A stretch of DNA of 64,000 bases from CATOSP01 sp965197545. Its GTDB lineage: Bacteria; Chloroflexota; Dehalococcoidia; Lucifugimonadales; UBA3495. Below, piece by piece: positions 1 through 6,894 of this stretch. Each line of letters begins with the position of its first letter. The stretch's first letter is position 1. The translations under genes were made by a program, and so were the position numbers. The stretch covers positions 5,678 to 69,677 of the forward strand of contig CBDANJ010000005.1 of assembly GCA_965197545.1 (NCBI GenBank), in the 5' to 3' direction. The notes under the pieces were generated by a model. The model did no database searches and was not told the DNA's origin. It worked only from the letters and a program-made list of their open reading frames with translations.

Positions 1-426
1 GGAAGAAATGCCGAGCCCTTCAAAAAAATCGACCTTCTCCGGTTCGGTGGGAAGCCAGTTCGACCCCGGATGTTCCAGGACAAAATCAAGCGATAGGAGC
101 CGCCGCATCAGAACAGAGTTCCGGGCCTTCCGCCGATGCCGGATATTCTCGACACCGAGCGCCCGGTAGATCGCCATGTTCGAAATCCGGCACAATCGAG
201 CGCCACCGGGAAACATCATCGAATCCCCTTCGATGCCCGCCCGCCGCGCCACCAATGCCCTGACAACCCGGAGAGCCTGTTTTCGATCCGTGTTGAAGTA
301 GTGACAAAATTGAGGCCGGATAAAAACCCCGCTATGGAGACAGACAAGCGCGATCCATTCCGCCTCCCGTCCCGTCCAGCCAAGCGGTTCCAGTGCTCTC
401 TCTCGCCCGCGCAAGTGCTCGATCAT
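1..426 (-). CDS. Partial copy of a transfer-region protein (left-edge copy)
   Basis: This is the N-terminal 142 codons of a protein whose full-length sister lies at 9571-10503. The gene runs off the left edge of the window, so the rest cannot be judged. The likely start is the ATG whose complement lies at 424-426, equivalent to the start chosen for the sister. The visible part is rich in Arg and Leu with a predicted helical, winged-helix-like character, but no catalytic motif is evident. I do not recognise the family with certainty. Next to the coupling protein, the full-length copy probably belongs to the conjugation or mobilisation region. Only a handful of mismatches separate the copies, and none closes the reading frame. 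Confidence 0.5.
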   Translation of the reverse strand, partial: MIEHLRGRERALEPLGWTGREAEWIALVCLHSGVFIRPQFCHYFNTDRKQALRVVRALVARRAGIEGDSMMFPGGARLCRISNMAIYRALGVENIRHRRKARNSVLMRRLLSLDFVLEHPGSNWLPTEPEKVDFFEGLGISS

Positions 427-497
427 GGCTCGCCCAATGGTCCCCTTTCCCCTCGCCTTCGATTCTGCCAGATCGGTCCTCGCCGTCAAGGGTCCGC
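1..497. repeat. 497-bp direct duplication, copy 1 (partner 10078-10574)
   Basis: Positions 1-497 match 10078-10574 at a constant offset of 10,077 with roughly six substitutions by eye, about 99 percent identity. Homology stops abruptly at 497. Here the sequence continues into a relaxase-like coiled-coil tail, while at 10574 it continues into different DNA. The repeat therefore ends at a recombination junction. The left limit is unknown because the window starts inside it. Confidence 0.93.
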
Positions 498-514
498 TTC
501 GCCGCTTCGCGCCC

Positions 515-830
515 TGGACCGCTCCGGGCCGATCTGAAGACCGCGCTCGCGAAGCAGTACGAAGCGGAGATGGAGCAGCAGGCCGGGCGCGCCGGCGAAT
601 TACAGGAGCAGGTGCAGCGGCTCGAAGAATCGGTCAAGGACTTGAAGCCGCAGCTCGGGCGGACCGAAGCGTCGGCCAAGGAATTTGAAGCAGCAAGTCG
701 AGATCTTGGCAGCGAACTACAAGGAGATCGCCGAAGTATTGCGCGAGGTGTGAACGCGATCTGGAAGCAGCGGCAGGAGGCGCGGGAACGGTTGCGGGGC
801 CCGGAGCGGGACTTTGGTCCCAGCCGTTAG
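515..830 (+). pseudogene. Coiled-coil tail of a lost relaxase-type gene
   Basis: Downstream of the 497 junction an open frame encodes a heptad-rich, Glu/Lys/Gln-rich coiled coil with no start codon of its own. It ends in the tail ERDFGPSR, the same C-terminus as the relaxase at 58756-60138. The sequence just after both stops is also similar. A second frame between about 675 and 753 (ending NYKEIAEVLREV) looks equally protein-like, so a frameshift is likely. I infer the 3' remnant of a second mobilisation gene whose 5' part was lost in the duplication. The N-terminal nuclease part is absent. Confidence 0.5.
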
Positions 831-926
831 GTTGGGCCTTTCTTGGAGGCGTGAGAGAGAATGGGCAGAACGGATTGGAGGGAAATAATACATGATGGTT
901 AAGTGCCAGAAAAAATCGGAGGCAGT

Positions 927-1199
927 ATGATGGCTATTGTTAGAAAAGACATACACGATCCAGTCTCTGTGGGACGGACCGAATGGAGACCAGTGGGCAT
1001 AAAACTCCGCATTGGTGGAACTGGGCAGGGCGAAGGGAGGCGCGCAATTCTCTCGTTATTAGAGGCCAAACAGATTGGCTACGCACTCTTGCTCGAAGCG
1101 GAAAAACTGGATGCAGAGCAACGGCGCGAAGACCGAGAGGCCATGGAAAGAAAGATCGCGAAGAAAGCCGATCAATCGGAGTCTTTACATGAGCATTAA
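927..1199 (+). CDS. Small hypothetical protein downstream of the relaxase tail
   Basis: A 90-residue ORF starts at ATG 927 with a GGAGG ribosome-binding site at 918-922. An upstream in-frame ATG at 903 has no such site. The product is charged, with a C-terminal helix rich in Glu, Lys and Arg (around EAEKLDAEQRREDRE), and has no signal peptide or membrane segment. It occupies the same place relative to the relaxase tail as the microprotein at 60193 does to the intact relaxase, though the sequences differ. I do not recognise the family. The ribosome-binding site and protein-like composition support a real gene; function is unknown. Confidence 0.45.
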   Translation: MMAIVRKDIHDPVSVGRTEWRPVGIKLRIGGTGQGEGRRAILSLLEAKQIGYALLLEAEKLDAEQRREDREAMERKIAKKADQSESLHEH

Positions 1200-1303
1200 A
1201 CGCATCAGTGTTTTGACCGCGATCGTGGGTGCCAGGTAGCCGGGGGCTGAGATAGGACACGGCGCGGCTGGAAGCGCGACCAGACGGATTCGAGCGTGCG
1301 CGG

Positions 1304-1579
1304 TTAGCGCACCACCCGCTTGGCGATCTCGGCACCACGCTCCTGTTCGACCACCGCGATGTCATACTGGCTCTGGAGATCAAGCCAGAACTGCGGGTTG
1401 TTGCCGAAATAGCAGCCCAGGCGAACCGCCGTGTCGGCGGTGATCGAGCGTCGGCTGTTCAGGATGTCTGTGATGCGGCCTGAGGGAACACCGATATTGA
1501 GGGCTAGCCTGTTGGCGCTCAGGTTGCGTGCGGCAAGTTCGCGCTTCAGAAACCGACCTGGATGTGAAATTGGGTGCAT
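1304..1579 (-). CDS. higA: HigA-family antitoxin of TA pair 1
   Basis: About 91 residues starting at MHPISHPGRFL; the open frame extends nine codons further upstream but HigA proteins normally begin here. It is an XRE-type helix-turn-helix protein. The N-terminal HPGRFLKRELAARNLS is the typical HigA opening. The HTH covers roughly residues 15-55, and GNNPQFWLDLQ is the family's C-terminal signature. It neutralises HigB and represses the operon. It lies directly downstream of higB (stop at 1584) in the reversed toxin-first order usual for higBA. Apparently intact. Confidence 0.9.
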   Translation of the reverse strand: MHPISHPGRFLKRELAARNLSANRLALNIGVPSGRITDILNSRRSITADTAVRLGCYFGNNPQFWLDLQSQYDIAVVEQERGAEIAKRVVR

Positions 1580-1583
1580 AGCT

Positions 1584-1871
1584 TTATCCCCTGTGGTAAT
1601 CAACGATTTCCACGTTGTGAGCGTTCCCCTTGCGAAACTCGAAACAGATCCGCCAGGACCCGTTCACGGTCATCGCCCATTGACGCTTGCGTTCCCCTTT
1701 GAGCTTGTGCAAACCGACGCTCTTGAGGGGGCTCAGGTCCTGAAGCGTCTTGGCAACGTTCAGAGCCAGTAACAGATCGACGGCGGCATCGAAGTCTAAG
1801 CCCCGGAACCGGTTCGGACGCTCGCCCTTCCAGATTTTTTGGCTTGGCGCGTTGCGCCATGAGTAGATCAA
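1584..1871 (-). CDS. higB: HigB/RelE-family toxin of TA pair 1
   Basis: A 95-residue RelE-superfamily ribosome-dependent mRNA interferase. The recognisable core is SPLKSVGLHKLKGERK, then the strand WAMTVNGSWRICFEF and the terminal motif VEIVDYHRG. These match the HigB family (host-inhibition toxin with a basic RNA-cleaving surface). Length fits the usual 90-100 residues. It precedes higA by 4 bp and is co-oriented, so the two form an operon. Start choice is uncertain: MIYSWRNAP is the only good N-terminus. It looks functional. Confidence 0.88.
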   Translation of the reverse strand: MIYSWRNAPSQKIWKGERPNRFRGLDFDAAVDLLLALNVAKTLQDLSPLKSVGLHKLKGERKRQWAMTVNGSWRICFEFRKGNAHNVEIVDYHRG

Positions 1872-2043
1872 GTCAAAAACATACTACGCGAAACGGTTAA
1901 AGTGAAACAAGGGGCGACACCAGCTTTGTATGTGGGCGCTTGTATCTGGAAGGACACCCTTCAAAGGTGCTCACCGGCTTTGGCCACATCCTTGATCATA
2001 TAGGTCTTGTGGGACTGTCTGGGGAACATGGGAGAATAAAGCC

Positions 2044-2683
2044 ATGCAGCGTCAACGCGGCGAGCTGGTTCCGATCGGTGAAGTCATCGACGACCTGGAC
2101 GGGCCGGCGATCCCCTCCGCTTCGCCCCAGGCCCGGCACCACTTCACCCAGGCTGATCAAGTGAACCTGCTTGTTTCAGCCCGCGAAACGGACCCCGATC
2201 TCGGCTTCATGGCGCGTCTGATGGCGCTGTGCTCGTTGCCCCGCACCAACCCCGGCAACCGGAGCAAGTATGTCCGACGCAACGGACCCTACACCTTGGT
2301 CATGAACGCGGGCGGTCTTCACAAGCTCCCCTTTGGCAACCTGCCGCGCCTTTTGCTGGCTTGGGTGTGCACCGAAGCGGTGCGGACCCAAAGCCGTGTT
2401 CTCGTTCTAGGGAAGTCGCTTTCCGAGTTCATGCGGGCGCTGGGCATGGAGCCAGTTGGCGGTGGTGCTACGGGCGCTCGAACCCGGCTCCGCAACCAAA
2501 TGACACGGCTCTTTAACGCCAGTGTCCGGTTGGTCTACAAGGATAAGCAAGGGGAACAGTTCATTGCCTCACACATAGCCGACCGGGGTGAGTTTTGGTG
2601 GGACCCAAAGCGCCCCAACGAGCGGATGCTGTGGGACAGCAAGATCGAACTCGGCGAAAAGTTCTTCAACGAGATCATCCGCC
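2044..2683 (+). pseudogene. repA: Plasmid replication initiator RepA, 5' two-thirds, cut by a MITE
   Basis: Encodes residues 1 to about 213 of a RepA initiator closely related to the intact copies at 30955 and 56734. Shared blocks include DLGFMARLMALCSLPRTNP, LPRLLLAWVCTEAVRTQS, LRNQM and KFFNEIIR. The leader just upstream (about 2015-2043) is also conserved with the one before 30955. The frame is broken at 2684 by the 130-bp MITE, which supplies about ten foreign codons and a stop. RepA sequence does not resume after the MITE, so the 3' third is lost. RepA would bind iterons and open the origin; this copy should be non-functional. Confidence 0.93.
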
Positions 2684-2813
2684 GGTACTGTCAAGTTAAC
2701 CGATTCGTTGTCTAATCAGCGCCTCGTCCACTCCCTAAGTTGTTGATTCTACATTCGACCGCCGACCGTTTCCGCCTCCAAAACCCGAGAATTCCACTTA
2801 ACTTGACAGTGCC
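2684..2813 (-). mobile_element. 130-bp MITE, copy 1, inside repA
   Basis: A non-coding element with about 16-bp terminal inverted repeats (ggtactgtcaagttaa and its complement; the distal end here reads gtgcc instead of gtacc). It is in inverted orientation relative to the copies at 38446-38575 and 62691-62820 and nearly identical to them internally. GCC flanks both sides and may be a short target duplication. It carries no ORF, so it would need a transposase supplied in trans. Confidence 0.9.
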
Positions 2814-3041
2814 GCCATAAGCACTGGAACCATTAGCAAGGTGGAGATGTCCCTATCCGAGTTCGGTCCATTCTCTCCAGAGGTCGAAGCGCCCTATTGG
2901 ATATGCGGAGACAAGGGCAATAAATGTTCTAATGGCGGTATTAAGTTTGAACCAGGGAAGTATGTTCTGACCGCTACACCCTATACGGATAGTGGCGAAG
3001 AGGGGCAGAAGAACACCCTTAGATTCTCAGTTTCGCAATGA
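2814..3041 (+). pseudogene. C-terminal fragment of a secreted beta-sandwich protein
   Basis: The open frame begins immediately after the MITE and ends with FEPGKYVLTATPYT and a final strand LRFSVSQ. This pattern (a Gly/Pro-rich loop, then Y-L-T-A-T-P-Y and a short terminal strand) is common at the C-terminus of extracellular repeat proteins such as putative adhesins. The N-terminal part and any signal peptide are missing. No start codon with a ribosome-binding site is visible. It is most likely a cut-off 3' end brought in by rearrangement at the MITE. Confidence 0.55.
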
Positions 3042-3239
3042 GAGACGACTCAACATCGCTGATCCCGGAGGCCTGAGCGGGAGTTCTGCCTTTCCTGGTG
3101 AGTCGGGTATTGTAGTGGACCAGCACCATTGGGGTCACCTCACGAAACGGAAAAAATCGTACGCTCAGGCCGATTGAGCGGCGGTAGGGGTCGCAAGTTG
3201 CGCTGTTCGACTTGCTTGTTCTGCCGCCAGGTTGATGTG

Positions 3240-3275
3240 CTCCCAGCCCAGTGGCGTCAGCTCGGAGCCGCCTAA
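3240..3275 (+). mobile_element. 3' scrap of an IS6-family transposase gene
   Basis: These bases encode QWRQLGAA followed by a stop, identical to the C-terminus of the IS6 transposase ending at 46470. Nothing else of the element is recognisable nearby. The surrounding 3042-3367 stretch otherwise holds no gene I can support. Confidence 0.6.
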
Positions 3276-3367
3276 TTCCTTGTCGTCGGTGGCATGAGGG
3301 GCGCGGGAATGGCCCACTCCGCATCCGGCAGGTCAAAGGTATGGGGAGGTTGTCGTTGGATACGATC

Positions 3368-3637
3368 TCAAATGGCGGCTTTGAGAGCCTTGCCCGCTGA
3401 GAATTTTGCTACCCTTCCCGCCGGAATCCGGATGGACTGACCGGTTTGAGGGTTCCTTCCCGTACGCTCCCCTCGTGCGGAGGCTGAAAAAGTCCCGAAC
3501 CCGATGAGAGTGACCTTGTCGCCACTCTTGAGGGAGCTTTGCACATTGCTCACAAAAGCGTCCAGAGCCGCCTGAGCTTGGGCTTTAGTGATACTTGCAT
3601 CATTCGCAATTGCCTCAATTAATTCACCTTTGTTCAT
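3368..3637 (-). CDS. hup: HU-family histone-like DNA-binding protein
   Basis: An 89-residue protein of exact HU length. The N-terminus MNKGELIEAIA, the dimerisation helix around QAALDAF, the strand GDKVTLIGFGTFSASAR and the beta-ribbon arm GRNPQTGQSIRIPAGRVAKF are all standard. HU proteins bend and compact DNA and assist replication initiation, partition and transposition. A good ribosome-binding site (ctcctcc on the plus strand) lies just upstream of the start. It stands alone between mobile-element debris, so it may be plasmid-encoded rather than chromosomal. Intact. Confidence 0.95.
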   Translation of the reverse strand: MNKGELIEAIANDASITKAQAQAALDAFVSNVQSSLKSGDKVTLIGFGTFSASARGERTGRNPQTGQSIRIPAGRVAKFSAGKALKAAI

Positions 3638-3908
3638 CTCTCCTCCTTAGCGTTAAACCAACTCAAGCGGCCTCCATCAGCAACTGATCGCGGATCGGGT
3701 TGAGGCCCTCTTCAAACTGTGCGGCCCCAATAAGATAATCATCCAGTCTGTCAGGAAGAACTCTATTCTGACGCCTTAGCGCACCGTCCCTGACGTTAGG
3801 CTAGGGTATGCCTCAACCCGACGCCTTCCTAGAGTGTACATCTTCAGCGAAAGTGAGACATACACTCCTGTCATGCTTTAGATGACCTTGTTCGAGGGGG
3901 CCTAAAAG
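3638..3908. other. Intergenic stretch with a possible minus-strand gene scrap
   Basis: No complete gene is visible. On the minus strand about 3664-3760 can be read as a short peptide ending IRDQLLMEAA and a stop, without a convincing start. It may be the tail of a lost gene. The promoter of hup should lie here. Confidence 0.3.
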
Positions 3909-4419
3909 ATGTTCGGACCCTATGTCCATAATATCGATCCGATCATTGCCAAAGTGGGCGGCGTCTATCTCTGGTGGTATGGGCTGGGCTATTCGCTGGG
4001 ATTCCTGCATTTGCATCTATTTCTGCGGCGCCACAGGCTTCGGCTCGGACTTACTCCCAGAGACGTATACACCCTTACCCTTTTCATTGTGGTGGGCGTT
4101 CTGGTTGGGGCGCGTCTCATCGAAATCGCATTCGACGAGTGGCCCTTCTACAGCGCGAACCCCATCCTCATTCCGGCCTACTGGCTTGGGGGCTTGGCGT
4201 CACATGGGGTCCTTCTCGGAGCGACTGTAGCTGTCACCTCCTTCGCCTTGCTCTATCGAAAGGACCTGCTCGCGCTGTTCGATGCCGTCGTGATCCCCGG
4301 TTCGTTTCTGATGGGAATGGGAAGGATCGGGAACTTCATCGACGGCCAGATCGTGGGTGCTCTCACCGATGTGCCCTGGGGCGTGCGGTTCCCCGGCACA
4401 GATGGGATCCGGCATCCGG
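3909..4419 (+). pseudogene. lgt: Truncated prolipoprotein diacylglyceryl transferase
   Basis: About 170 residues match the N-terminal two-thirds of Lgt, the inner-membrane enzyme that transfers diacylglycerol from phosphatidylglycerol to the lipobox cysteine. Several hydrophobic segments are visible (around GVYLWWYGLGYSLGFL, TLFIVVGVLVGARLIE and LLGATVAVTSFALL). The Lgt signature GRIGNFIDGQIVG is present. The frame continues through RHP and then enters the IS3 element at 4420, where a foreign tail ends it at 4457. The remainder is not found on the other side of the IS, so the gene is dead rather than merely interrupted. Confidence 0.9.
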
Positions 4420-4448
4420 TGACCTGCCCCCAGGAACGAGTCCACTCT

Positions 4449-5345
4449 CTAAGTTAGACCTGGGACCATTTGAAGTCCACTCCATGGTATAGAACTCTGG
4501 GCCTGGGACCTGGGTAATCTGGCCTCCGGCGCCGGCGGCCGATAGGCCAAGGCGCTGTGAGGCCGTCGCTGGTTGTACTCCCTGCGCCATCTCTCGGCCA
4601 ACACCTTCGCCTCCCACAACGTGTCGAAGACTTCTACGTTCAGCAGTTCATCCCGCAGTTTTCCGTTGAAGCTCTCCACATATCCATTCTCCCAGGGGCT
4701 GCCGGGCTCGATGTATAAGGTCCTCACCCCAACAGCCTTCAGCCAGTCCCGAACCGCCTGAGCCGTAAACTCCGACCCGTTATCGGACCGAATGTATTCA
4801 GGCACTCCCCGATCCACGAACAGCTCCGCCAATCGATCCAACACGTCCTGGTGATTCATCTGTCGTTGAACCTCAATGGCCAGACACTCCCGGGTGTATT
4901 CATCCAGTAGGGTTAATAATCGAAAGGCCCTTCCGTCATGGGTTCGCTCATGCACGAAGTCATAGCTCCAGACGTGATCCTTGTGAGCCGCTCGTAACCG
5001 AACGCAGGATCCATCATGAAGCCACAGTCTCCTTCGTTTCGGCTGTCTGGACGGGACCTTCAACCCTTCTCGCCCCCACAACCTCTCCACCCGCTTGTGA
5101 TTCACTTTCCACCCTTCCCAACGAAGCATGGCCGTGATCCGTCGGTAGCCGTATCGCCCGTAGTGCGTGGCCAACTCCACCATCTCAGCCACCAATCGAG
5201 CCTCATCATCGGGGATATGCCTTTCCCTTCGCTGGGTCGATCGAGCCTGTCCCAGCACTTGGCAAGCCCGACGTTCGGAGACGCGCTCTGCTCCCAATCT
5301 CTCCCTCACCCACACCACTGCGCGTCTCCTCTTCGTCGGGCCTAG
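4449..5345 (-). CDS. IS3-family transposase OrfB (DDE integrase)
   Basis: About 298 residues with an rve-type catalytic core. The HTH_21-like part around RYGYRRITAMLRWEG is followed by the first Asp in VWSYDFVHE, the second in YIRSDNGSEF and the Glu in NGYVESFNGKLRDE, so the DDE triad is intact. It is expressed as an OrfAB fusion by programmed frameshifting; the open frame extends upstream to 5528 and overlaps orfA. The last residues and stop lie just inside the left terminal repeat. Probably active given the near-identical second copy. Confidence 0.93.
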   Translation of the reverse strand, partial: LGPTKRRRAVVWVRERLGAERVSERRACQVLGQARSTQRRERHIPDDEARLVAEMVELATHYGRYGYRRITAMLRWEGWKVNHKRVERLWGREGLKVPSRQPKRRRLWLHDGSCVRLRAAHKDHVWSYDFVHERTHDGRAFRLLTLLDEYTRECLAIEVQRQMNHQDVLDRLAELFVDRGVPEYIRSDNGSEFTAQAVRDWLKAVGVRTLYIEPGSPWENGYVESFNGKLRDELLNVEVFDTLWEAKVLAERWRREYNQRRPHSALAYRPPAPEARLPRSQAQSSIPWSGLQMVPGLT

Positions 5346-5620
5346 AAGTTTCCCGAGGAAACTTCCTTTAGAATCTGCTTGTCCAAAGACAGATCTGCCA
5401 CTAGCTTCTTCAACCGGGCATTCTCCTTCTCCAACACCTTCAACCGCTTGGCCTGATTCAGTCGAAGCCCTCCGTACTCCTTGCGCCACCGGTAGTAGGT
5501 CTGCTCGGTCACCCCAATCTGTTTGCACACCTGGCCCACCGTCTGTCCTTGGGCTAGACCCACCTCTGCCTCACGCAGCTTCATGATGATTTGTTCTGCC
5601 GTAAACCGCTTCCGTGCCAT
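5342..5620 (-). CDS. IS3-family transposase OrfA (DNA-binding subunit)
   Basis: About 92 residues starting MARKRFTAEQIIMKLREAE, chosen because GGAGG lies just upstream; 13 further upstream codons are open but unlikely. It has an N-terminal helix-turn-helix (QVCKQIGVTEQTYYRWRKEY) and a C-terminal leucine-zipper-like coil (LKVLEKENARLKKLVADL). It binds the IS ends and regulates OrfAB production. The protein is identical to the copy at 63169-63447. Confidence 0.93.
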   Translation of the reverse strand: MARKRFTAEQIIMKLREAEVGLAQGQTVGQVCKQIGVTEQTYYRWRKEYGGLRLNQAKRLKVLEKENARLKKLVADLSLDKQILKEVSSGNF

Positions 5621-5687
5621 CCTTGCCTCCTTCCTAAAACCGAAAATCCTAACATTCAACTTGGACCCGTTTTAGGGGGCAAGGTCA

Positions 5688-5950
5688 CCAGCAACAGGCG
5701 GGAGAGATTCCCGAAGGGCAGTCCGGTTTGACCCACGGCCGTCATGATCAGGGTGTAGGGGCCGTTGACGCGCCTGTATTGAAGCTGACGGCCCGGGTTG
5801 GTGCGGGGCAGGGAACACAGCATCATCAACCGCGCCATGAACCCCGTGTAGGGAGTTGCTTCACTGGCTCTAACCAAAAGGTCCACCTGATCGAAACGGG
5901 TGAAGTGGTCAACGCCTGGGGAGAATAGTCTCGGAGCGCCTTCACGGGTT
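5688..5950 (-). pseudogene. repA: RepA N-terminal fragment fused to the virB11 3' end
   Basis: On the minus strand the sequence reads from EPVKALRD through QVDLLVRASEAT, GFMARLMMLCSLPRTNPG and LPFGNLSRLLLV, clearly RepA. It needs one frameshift near 5910 to align throughout. It is cut at the IS3 right end (5687) on one side. On the other it overlaps the last codons of virB11, so an ancient recombination joined the two genes. Confidence 0.85.
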
Positions 5951-6894
5951 CCTCCCGGCCCGGGAAGATTCCCCCGTCGGTTCTGTAGCTTCTGGACGTG
6001 GCCAGACCGGCTGAATAACCCAGCGGTTCTCCGCAGCTTCATAGCCCTTGACGAACAGAGCCTCTTCCACGAGACGCCGCCCCTCACGCCGCGTCATGTG
6101 GATCACCAGGGCGATCCCGTCCACCACCCCCCTACAGGTGACTTCCCAGGGAAGCTCCCCGCCGCCCTGCATGGCGCAACTGGCGATCCGGGATAAGGCG
6201 CTTTCGGCGTTGTTGGTGTGTACGGTCGTGAGCGACCCGCCGTGTCCGGTGTTAAGGGCTTGCAGCAGGTCCGCCGCCTCCCCGCCGCGAACCTCGCCCA
6301 CGACGATGTGATCCGGTCGGTGGCGAAGCACATGGCGCACGAGATCCCGGATCGTCACCGCTCCCTCCTGTAGCCCTCGACCCTCGAAGCGGACGCAATT
6401 CGACCGCTCGATGCGAAGCTCCAGCGTGTCCTCGATGGCGACTATCCGCTCGCTGTCGGGGAGAAGTTCGATGAGGGCATTGAGCAGCGTGGTCTTGCCC
6501 GATCCGGTTCCGCCTGAAACCAGGATGTTACGCCGCGAGCGCAACATTCGCTCGGCTTCCTGCCGCACGTTTTTGGGGAGCGCTCCTTGCGCCACAAGAT
6601 CATCCGCCGAGAACGCCCGCTTTCCAAACCGCCGGACAGTGATTGCCGCCGTGGGGCTCGCGGGCGGGACACAGCTGGCCACCCGCGAGCTGTCCTCCAG
6701 TCGCGCATCGACAATTGGCGAGCTTGCCGGGTCCAGGCCCAAAGGCCGTGCGCCGTCAACCGCCCGGCCCGCTCGACCCAGACATTGCCTGGACCGTTAA
6801 TCATGATCTCGCTGACTTCGGCATCTTCCAAGGCGCTTTCCAATCCCGGTAGAAATGGTTTCAGGTGTTCCAGTCCGCTTGCCGCGTTGCTCAT
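5942..6894 (-). pseudogene. virB11: VirB11/TrbB-type conjugation ATPase, frameshifted
   Basis: A type IV secretion ATPase gene. The N-terminal piece MSNAASGLEHLKPFLPG to VWVERAGRLTA is in one frame. The rest, from LGLDPASSPIV on, is in another, with the shift near 6745. The catalytic part keeps the Walker A SGGTGSGKTT, Asp box EDTLELRIE, GEVRGGEA and the His box TGHGGSLTTVHTNN. Compared with the family, about 20 residues between the N-terminal and nucleotide-binding domains appear to be missing at the break. The start overlaps the coupling-protein stop (ATGA), so the two were translationally coupled. As it stands, no full-length product is expected. Confidence 0.85.

Larger units (their letters stand above)
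4420..5687 (-). mobile_element. IS3-family insertion sequence, copy 1
   Basis: 1,268 bp with imperfect terminal repeats opening tgacctgcccc (left) and tgaccttgcccc (right, complement). It encodes orfA and orfB in overlapping frames. The flanks are unrelated genes (lgt left, repA fragment right) with no convincing target duplication, suggesting recombination or deletion at the element after insertion. A second copy lies in opposite orientation from 63102. Confidence 0.93.
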